NCBI GenBank assembly: GCA_902619375.1
Contig: CACNEB010000004.1
Location: 19,594 to 83,593, forward strand
Reading direction: 5' to 3'
Length of the DNA stretch: 64,000 nt
Source: an uncultured Alphaproteobacteria bacterium
Lineage (GTDB): Bacteria > Pseudomonadota > Alphaproteobacteria > HIMB59
Position numbers and translations under genes: made by a program. The notes beneath the pieces are model-generated. The model was given only the letters and a program-made list of their open reading frames with translations. It was not told where the DNA came from and did no database searches. How positions within the stretch are numbered: the stretch's first letter is position 1; each line of letters starts with the position of its first letter. Positions 44,101-50,511 of this stretch are shown piece after piece.

Positions 44101-47100
44101 TATCGTCTACACCTACGGGTGTGTCGTTCTTTCCTGAAACTGCAATCGTTAGTGTTGCTGTGTCAGTCGCTGTACCATCCGTCAATGTGTAAGTAAATAC
44201 ATCATTTTTACTTTCTCCAACATCTAAAGCATCAGCTGCTGTTTGATCAGCAGTATAACTATACGATCCGTCTGCACCAATTGTTAAAGTACCATAAGTA
44301 CCAACTATTTGCGTACCACTACTATTATAAGTCGAACTTGAGGAGACTGATCCAGAGTTGCCATTCGTATGCGATATATTTGACACTGAAAGAGACGCAC
44401 CGGTATCAGCATCTGTATCATCATTTAAAACATCATTTTGAGATCCCGTTTTGGTAACAGTTTCATTTTCGTTCACACTATCGGTGTCATCAACAGCTAC
44501 AGGGGCGTCATTCACACCTGTAACAGTAATAGTTAGTGTTGCCGTCGCGGTTGCAGAACCGTCAGTAATTCTATAGGTAAATTCATCATTCCTTTGAACA
44601 TCTGTAGCAAGGGCTTCAGCAGCTGATTGATTTGCTGAGTATACATATGAGCCATCTGAACCAATGGTTAGTTGACCGTAAGTTCCGGTAACAGTTGTGC
44701 CCGTGGTAGTTCCAGAGGCACCGTAAGTAGTATTATTACTTACAGATGTGCCTGAAGCTGCAGTGCTATGTTGAATTTGATCAACTCTAATTGTATCTCC
44801 ATCTGGGTCACTGTCATCATTTAAGACATCGTTTTGAGCACCTGTTTTGGTTACAGATGCATTTTCATTCACACTATCTGTATCGTTAACAGCTACTGGG
44901 CTTTGATTGCTTGCAGCACCTCCAATAACAGTCAGTACGAGATCTGCAGTGGTGGTGGTTGTTCCATCGAATAAAGTGTATGTAAAAGTATCAGACACTG
45001 TAGCACCATCGTTTAATCCTGAAATATTAGAGCTTGCTACATATGTGTAAGAACCATCTGCGCCAATTGTCAAAGTACCGTAAGAACCCGTAACATCTGT
45101 GCCACTACTATTATAAGAACTCCCTGAAGAAACACTAGAATTATCACCACCACTTTTTTTAATTTGAGTGATTCTAAGAGTGTCGTTTGTGTCAAGATCA
45201 CTATCTTTGTGTGAACTTGAAGTTGTATGTATCACATCACCTGAGTGTTCACCGTTTGCATCAAAACTGCCGTCAACATTTGCATTTGCACTATTTTGAA
45301 CAGTTAGTGTAGATCCTTCATTGACGACGCCGACATCATTTTGTGCTGATGGGTTATCGTTTGCCCCTAATACTTTAATAGTAATATTTGCTGTGTTATC
45401 TTGCGTGCCATCAGTTATGGTGTAAACAAAGACATCATTCTGACTCTCTCCAGCTGCAATGGAGTCTGCAGCTGCCTGATCAGCAGTATAACTATACGAT
45501 CCGTCTGCACCAATTGTTAAAGTACCATAAGTTCCTGTTACGGAGGTACCGCTACTGTTATAAGAACTTCCTGGTTGAACAGAAGAATCTGTGCCAAGAT
45601 TTTTTCTAATGAGCTTTACGCTTAAAGAAGCTGATGTATCTAAATCAGTATCTTTATGAGAGCTTGAGGAGGTGTCTAAAACATCACCTGAATTTTCTCC
45701 TGTTGTGTCAAGAGAACCAGAAATGTTGGAATTTGATCCGTTTGTAACAGTCAAAGTTAGATCTTCGGTTATTGCACCTTCGTCATCTTGTGCGGTAGGA
45801 GTATCGTTTATACCAATAACTGTGATAGTAATTGTTGCAGTATCCGTTGCAGTCCCGTCAGTCAATGTGTAAGTAAATACGTCTGTGACTATATCGCCTG
45901 CATCAAGAGCGTCCGCATCGGAGTCGTTAGCAACGTATTTATATGAGCCGTCTGAACCAATGGTTAGTTGACCATAAGTTCCACTAACAGTTGTGCCCGC
46001 GGTAGTTCCAGAAGCACCGTAAGTAGTATTATTGCTTACAGCTGTGGAAGAGCCTGCCGAGCTATGTTGAATTGCTGAAACTCTCAAAGAAGCACTAGCG
46101 TCAGCATCAGAGTCATTGTTTGAACTTGAGGTTGTATCTATTACATCGCCGGTATATTCGCCGGTGATGTCTACAAAACTATATGGACTTGAAAGTGAAA
46201 AAGATTGGATTCCGTTACTTGATGCTCGAGCTAAAAATGCTTTGGATCCATCATTATTAAATATAATATCAGTTGGTTTATCTGCATAGCTACTCACATC
46301 AAATGCACCATTAAATGTTGCTGTAGATAAGTTAAAACCGGTACTAAGATCGTATTCTAAAATATCATCATTTTGCTGACCTGTGATAAACAATTTTGTG
46401 CCTGTTGCGTTAAATGAAATTCCCCTTGGTGTTCCTTCTTTTGCACTAAAATCTAAACTTCTACTTGTGTATGAAATTGTTGAGGAATCAAAAGCGGTTG
46501 ATAGAGAATATTCATAAACAGTATCATTAATATCTCCCAGTAAAAACATTTTAGTTCCATCAGTATTAAAAGTAAAACCTCTAGGGTTGCCGTCTTGACC
46601 GCTTATGACAGTTGAAGTAGGTGATGGTAATGAGGAAATATCATAGGCTGTAGATAAAGCAAATTCATGAATCTTTTTATTACTTCCTGAGCCATTGCTT
46701 ATATACAGCTTCGTACCATCATTATTAAATCTTATACCACGTGGATTACCTGCGTGAGAAGAAATGTCTGTTGTACTACTTTGAGTAGCAGTATTTACAT
46801 CAAAAGCAGTTGTTAAAGTATGTACAGAGATATCTGGTGAATTGCTATGTTCAAGAACAAACATTTTAGTCCCATCATGATTAAATGCTACAGAACGAGT
46901 TGTATTTGTAGTTGCATATGGAGAACCAGTATCAAGAGATGCAGGTGTTACGGTAGTATTATTACTGCTATTAATAACAGTCAAGGTTCCATCTTCATTA
47001 ATGGTTCCAGTATCATTTTGCGCAACGGGGGCATCGTTCACTCCCGTTACAGTTATAGTTAAAGTTGCGGTAGCTGTAAGTGTGCCATCTGTAGCTTCAT

Positions 47101-50100
47101 AATCAAAGACATCAGTTTTTGTATCACTAGCATCTATAGCATCAGCTGCTGTTTGATCAGCTGTGTATATATATGATCCGTCAGCACCAATTTTTAATGT
47201 TCCATAGGTTCCGGTGACTGTTGTAAAATTACTTAAATGTGTACTGCTTGATGTAACAGAAGAGTATGAGCTGTCTGTACTATGTTTAATTTTCGACACA
47301 CTTAAAGATGCTGACGCATCTGCATCTGTATCATCATCTAATACATCATCTTGCGCTCCAGTTTTTGTCACTGAAGCGTCCTCGTTGACAGAGTCAGTGT
47401 CATCGGTAGCAACAACTGGGTCGTTTATGCCTGTAATAGTAATTGTTATATTTGCTGTATCTGATCCGCTATTTCCATCTGAAACTTCATAGACAAACAC
47501 ATCTGTAATAGTGTCAGCTGGGCTACCACCGTCTAGAGCGTCTGCTAAATCTTGATCAGCAGTGTAAGTATAAGATCCGTCAGCGCCGATGACTAATGTT
47601 CCATAAGATCCTGTAACGCTAGTTCCATTACTATTGGTAGTTCCTGAGGATACATTTGAGAAATTTCCATTATTCTTTTTTATTTTTGAAACAGTAAGAG
47701 TATCTCCCTCGGGATCAGTGTCATTTATAAGAACATCTCCTGTGACACCTGTTGTTCCATCCGTAACAGTGACTGTTGCGTCTTCATTAACTGCGTTAGT
47801 GTTATCGGTAGCCGAGGGGTTTTCATTATCTTGACCCAAAAGCGTAATTGTTAAAGTACCCGTATCTGTTGCACTTCCATCACTTAAAGTATAAGTAAAG
47901 CTATCCGTTAGTGTTTCACTGGAGTCGAAACCAGATATACTATCATTTGCAACATATTTATAAGAGCCATCTGATCCGATTGTAAGTGTACCATACAATC
48001 CAGAAACTGATGTGCCAGCACTACTGCCAGTACCATTATATGTGCTGTTTGAAGTGATGCTACTGTTAGAACCTGCGGTTGTCTCTTTTATGAGTGTTAT
48101 CGAAAGAGTGTCGCCATCAGGGTCACTGTCTTTATGTGAGCTTGAACTTGTGTCAATTAGATCACCAGAATGTTCCTCATCTGCATCAAAACTTCCAGAA
48201 ACATTAGCATTAGCGCCGTTTGCAACTGTTAATGTCTCGCCCTCATCAATCACACCCACATCATTTTGAGCACTAGGGGAGTTGTTGATACCTGTAATCG
48301 TAATAACTAAATCTGCTGATGCAGTACCGCCTTGAGTGTCTGTAATAGTATATTCGAATGTATCAATGGCTGTTTGATTAAGAGCCAATCCAACGGCGTT
48401 ATTCGCGTTATAAGTATAAGAACCATCAGCTCCTATTGTAAGAACACCATATGTACCAGTAACTGAGGTTCCATTGGAATTAGTGGTCCCTGAAGATACA
48501 GTTGAGTCTGAGCCACCAGCTTTTTTTATGTGGGTAACAGTAAATGAGTCATCATCATCAGGGTCGCTATCATCGTTCATAACATCATCTTGTGAAGCAG
48601 ATTTTGAAACACTTTGAGCTGCAGTAACAGAGTCTGCATCATCAACTGCAACAGGGGCGTCATTCACGCCTGTAATTGAGATAGTTAAATTTGCGGTATC
48701 TGTAAGTCCACCATCTGTAATTGTGTAAACAAAAATATCTGTTGCTGGATCACCTGCATCCAGATCATCTGTTAAATCTTGATCAGCGACGTAAGTATAA
48801 GAACCGTCACCTCCAATAGTTAAAGTTCCGTATGTTCCAGTGACTGATGTTCCACCACTACTAGATGTGCTTGATGAGGAAACATTTGAGTTAGTGCCGC
48901 CGTTATGATTAATTTTTGATACAGTAATTGTATCTCCATCTGGATCACTATCGTCGTTAAGCACGTCATTTTCAGATCCTGTTTTTGTAACAGTAGCGTC
49001 CTCATTAACGCTGTCTGTATCATCTACAGCAACGGGTGCTTGATTACTTGCTTTTGTAAATACTCTTACTATATCACCATGATCTGCACCATTATTAAAT
49101 CCTATATAAAGTTTATTTGAGTCAGTATCGACACCAAACCAGTCATGTTTATGGCCTGAGGGTTTACTAGTATCTGAAACACTTGCGCTCCACTCCCATT
49201 TTAATTTCTCTGTGCTGAATGCATTTTGGCCTCCACTACCATGTTGGCTTATTGTGTGATAATTCCCTCCACTTTTATCAACTCCTGAATATGCAATGAT
49301 ATTATTCATGTTGAACCAAACACCTAGTATTTCATTTTCAAAAGTAACTGACCTCACAGTATTTCTTCCTGAGTTTTCTGTGGCATAAACATAATATGAA
49401 TTCATAGGCGTTGATGAAGCATCAACAGTAGTAGTGCCTGATGTTATGTCAGGACCTCTAGTTCGGACACCGCTATTATTTTCTTCATATCCAGTGCCTA
49501 AATTTGTAGTCTTATAAAAAGCAAATGAGCCTGAGTTTATATTTTCTCTCTCTAAGGTAATAACATAGGGACTGTGTCCATCAGTGTGATTAGAAGCAGA
49601 TGCTGCGTGTCCACCATCACTAGTACCCGCTCTTAAATTAGTTCCCGTATTTTCTACAAAACCATCTAATGATGAAATTCCATTTTGAAGAAGAGAGTGT
49701 TTGTAATCAACAACACTAATTCCGTTAGTTTCAACGATACCGTATTTTTTTTCTAAGTCCCAGTCACCACCCTTACCTGTAATATCATCAGAGGCTGCGA
49801 TATCTGCTTGAGTGATATTTCCAATTTGTTGAATAAGTAATTTTCCTTGTTCACCTTGTGCCAGATTACAACCATAGAATAATAAGTCACCGTCTTGAGT
49901 TAACGAGGTACCAATTGATTGAAGTGTAGTGCTAAAAGAATTTATCGTTTCAGAGTTTAATATTGAATTGCCCAGTACTACCTGACCAGTACTTGCGTGT
50001 CCTATTATATGTACTGCATCGATGTCACTTTGATCTTGCAAAATACTTTGCATTTTTGCAAAGCCGTTTTCATTGGAGTCAATTAAATAGATAGATTTTG

Positions 50101-50362
50101 TGTCATCGATGGAGTTAATGATTGTTTGATAATCATCAACACCCTTGTCTATGAAGACAATTTCTTTTCTCGAGTCATTGTTGTGTGTAATCGCATTTAA
50201 ATTTGTTGAAAGATCAGTTTCATTGAGAGAGTTGTTTTGAATTTGGTCTTCGACAGCTTCAATGGCTTCACTAGCAGCATAAACAGCAGCACCATCAAAC
50301 ATGATCCTCGGTTCCAGCATTTGAATGCTAAAATGTGGATAAGTTTTCTGTTTGTCAGCCAC
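41054..50362 (-). CDS. Giant LEPR/DUF4347/VCBS-repeat surface protein (3102 residues)
   Basis: Predicted exported adhesin. No Sec signal peptide; the N-terminus has MLEPRIMFDGAA (15-26), the LEPR motif of large exported repeat proteins, then DUF4347 (~65-205: IVFIDKGVDDYQTII, VHIIGHASTGQVVLG, LLFYGCNLAQGE). Residues ~210-435 are a novel-looking beta-rich domain. About 15 VCBS units (~100-110 residues each, starting NxxPVAVDDTDSVNED) run from ~439 to ~2716; a five-bladed propeller-like insert lies at ~1130-1400. An Ig/cadherin-like domain follows (~2717-2812), then a unique ~290-residue C-terminus with DGSSLPSW at ~2919-2926. No RTX nonapeptides. Start is GTG with AGGAG 10 nt upstream. It heads the adaptor operon. 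Confidence 0.9.
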   Translation of the reverse strand: MADKQKTYPHFSIQMLEPRIMFDGAAVYAASEAIEAVEDQIQNNSLNETDLSTNLNAITHNNDSRKEIVFIDKGVDDYQTIINSIDDTKSIYLIDSNENGFAKMQSILQDQSDIDAVHIIGHASTGQVVLGNSILNSETINSFSTTLQSIGTSLTQDGDLLFYGCNLAQGEQGKLLIQQIGNITQADIAASDDITGKGGDWDLEKKYGIVETNGISVVDYKHSLLQNGISSLDGFVENTGTNLRAGTSDGGHAASASNHTDGHSPYVITLERENINSGSFAFYKTTNLGTGYEENNSGVRTRGPDITSGTTTVDASSTPMNSYYVYATENSGRNTVRSVTFENEILGVWFNMNNIIAYSGVDKSGGNYHTISQHGSGGQNAFSTEKLKWEWSASVSDTSKPSGHKHDWFGVDTDSNKLYIGFNNGADHGDIVRVFTKASNQAPVAVDDTDSVNEDATVTKTGSENDVLNDDSDPDGDTITVSKINHNGGTNSNVSSSSTSSSGGTSVTGTYGTLTIGGDGSYTYVADQDLTDDLDAGDPATDIFVYTITDGGLTDTANLTISITGVNDAPVAVDDADSVTAAQSVSKSASQDDVMNDDSDPDDDDSFTVTHIKKAGGSDSTVSSGTTNSNGTSVTGTYGVLTIGADGSYTYNANNAVGLALNQTAIDTFEYTITDTQGGTASADLVITITGINNSPSAQNDVGVIDEGETLTVANGANANVSGSFDADEEHSGDLIDTSSSSHKDSDPDGDTLSITLIKETTAGSNSSITSNSTYNGTGSSAGTSVSGLYGTLTIGSDGSYKYVANDSISGFDSSETLTDSFTYTLSDGSATDTGTLTITLLGQDNENPSATDNTNAVNEDATVTVTDGTTGVTGDVLINDTDPEGDTLTVSKIKKNNGNFSNVSSGTTNSNGTSVTGSYGTLVIGADGSYTYTADQDLADALDGGSPADTITDVFVYEVSDGNSGSDTANITITITGINDPVVATDDTDSVNEDASVTKTGAQDDVLDDDTDADASASLSVSKIKHSTDSSYSSVTSSSTHLSNFTTVTGTYGTLKIGADGSYIYTADQTAADAIDASDTKTDVFDYEATDGTLTATATLTITVTGVNDAPVAQNDTGTINEDGTLTVINSSNNTTVTPASLDTGSPYATTNTTRSVAFNHDGTKMFVLEHSNSPDISVHTLTTAFDVNTATQSSTTDISSHAGNPRGIRFNNDGTKLYISNGSGSNKKIHEFALSTAYDISSLPSPTSTVISGQDGNPRGFTFNTDGTKMFLLGDINDTVYEYSLSTAFDSSTISYTSRSLDFSAKEGTPRGISFNATGTKLFITGQQNDDILEYDLSTGFNLSTATFNGAFDVSSYADKPTDIIFNNDGSKAFLARASSNGIQSFSLSSPYSFVDITGEYTGDVIDTTSSSNNDSDADASASLRVSAIQHSSAGSSTAVSNNTTYGASGTTAGTTVSGTYGQLTIGSDGSYKYVANDSDADALDAGDIVTDVFTYTLTDGTATDTATITITVIGINDTPTAQDDEGAITEDLTLTVTNGSNSNISGSLDTTGENSGDVLDTSSSSHKDTDLDTSASLSVKLIRKNLGTDSSVQPGSSYNSSGTSVTGTYGTLTIGADGSYSYTADQAAADSIAAGESQNDVFVYTITDGTQDNTANITIKVLGANDNPSAQNDVGVVNEGSTLTVQNSANANVDGSFDANGEHSGDVIHTTSSSHKDSDLDTNDTLRITQIKKSGGDNSSVSSGSSYNSSGTDVTGSYGTLTIGADGSYTYVASSNISGLNDGATVSDTFTYTLFDGTTTTTADLVLTVIGGAASNQSPVAVNDTDSVNENASVTKTGAQNDVLNDDSDPDGDTIRVDQIQHSTAASGTSVSNNTTYGASGTTTGTTVTGTYGQLTIGSDGSYVYSANQSAAEALATDVQRNDEFTYRITDGSATATATLTITVTGVNDAPVAVDDTDSVNENETVTKTGSQNDVLNDDTDADTGASLSVSNISHTNGNSGSVSSSSTYNSSGTQIVGTYGTLTIGADGSYSYTADQTAADALDVGESKNDVFTYTLTDGTATDTATLTIAVSGKNDTPVGVDDTDSVNEDATVTKTGSEEDVLNDDTDADTDASLTVTNISHTNGNSGTVSSGSTYSSSGTQIVGTYGTLTVGADGSYTYTADQTAADDLDANDPASDVFTYTLTDENSATATALLTINITGVNDAPVAVDDTDSVNEDETVSKTASQNDVLNDDTDADDSASLTVSAIRTGAEDGTGNSGTVGSALTGTYGTLTLNSNGSYTYVADQSAADDLDAGDTANDIFTYTVSDGTATDTATLTITVTGVNDTPVAVDDTDSVDEDSSVTKLAIQDDVLDDDTDADDDDPANLTVTKIQPDSGSESNVSSGTTHLNGTSVTGAYGTLVIGSNGAYKYTADQAKADALDAGDTVPDVFTYTVSDGTATDTATLTITVTGINDDPVGVDDTDSVNEDETVTKTAAQNDLLNDDTDADVDDSSSLTVTNISHSNGNSGTVASSSTYESNGTQIVGTYGTLTVGADGSYTYTADQAAADNIADGSSEIDVFTYTVSDGTATDTATITITVSGQNNEVVGNNDTGSVTDGNTLSVGNKGSGLLSNDTDSGSDADESADATISAVRTGTEAGTGTSGTVGSSLKGTYGTLTLNSDGTYSYVADQDGADILTPDTTAIDYFTYTISNGSSTDTAQLAVTVTGINDAPTSSTAPTFRGAENNRIVIQSKLFFDDPDPSSSTYGTLTYSYGGLPAGLTVNDAGRIRGRLTEGTYTFTVTATDGGNLSTQQTFTIIIGKPGKPGEAPTPPLIVKQKTLEAAIADKTVTFETPKVNDQIADLAVRVNLGSLVKEYTFNGGMKVIDVAVEDLNIDQSGRPGINENTLLGFAIGDDYRLNVKQYTGTLEDGSSLPSWIRVDPSTGQTIVQFPQNIYSIDVKVIAIDNDNSTREINVTLDRNSVSQDKALKRDLEPFIDRSAALKTEVTVDEKGQILLDTQNDLEDGSIINNTLNPNESINNENQTPNTDDQSSLIDIPTIPGEIDEATSQDSIVLNTQNLETDEKLIKFATLQEQLDLHYEGHENYGDKLVKVSG
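42200..49050 (-). repeat. VCBS-unit tandem repeat array within the surface-protein gene
   Basis: About 15 coding repeats of ~320 bp encode the VCBS units. Two subtypes alternate: a short form (DDTDSVNED...TKTGSQNDVLNDD) and a longer one (QNDVGVVNEGSTLTV, then SGSFDA.GEHSGD). Several adjacent short-form units are very similar at DNA level, suggesting amplification by unequal crossing-over. Copy number may vary between strains or be mis-assembled. Confidence 0.85.
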
Positions 50363-50405
50363 TTATTTACTCTCCTCTTATCTCTCCAGCACAGAAATAT
50401 ACAAT

Positions 50406-50431
50406 AAATTCAATGGATTTTCATTGAATTT
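50406..50431. promoter_or_regulatory. Perfect inverted repeat in the surface-protein/TolC divergent promoter region
   Basis: AAATTCAATG (50406-50415) and CATTGAATTT (50422-50431) form a perfect 10-bp inverted repeat with a 6-bp spacer. It lies between the divergent starts of the giant surface protein and the TolC-family gene. A short AGAAATTTCT palindrome follows (50444-50453). A shared operator is the natural reading; a hairpin is the alternative. Confidence 0.5.
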
Positions 50432-50511
50432 GTAAAAATATATAGAAATTTCTTAGTTGTTTTTTATCCACAACTATGAGATTTTATGCTGTTATTTTTG
50501 ACGGGGAAAGA

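Noticed and set aside
42360..49030. Many open frames antisense to the surface-protein gene (60-92 codons, Ser/Val-rich).
   Set aside because: They are periodic shadows of the VCBS repeats, have no ribosome sites and encode complementary low-complexity sequence.
42200..49050. Regular repeats that might suggest a CRISPR array.
   Set aside because: The unit is ~320 bp, fully coding in one frame and encodes VCBS domains; no short repeats with unique spacers exist.
41054..50362. RTX-type calcium-binding repeats for type I secretion.
   Set aside because: No GGxGxDxxx nonapeptides are present anywhere in the protein; only VCBS, propeller and Ig/cadherin-like segments.
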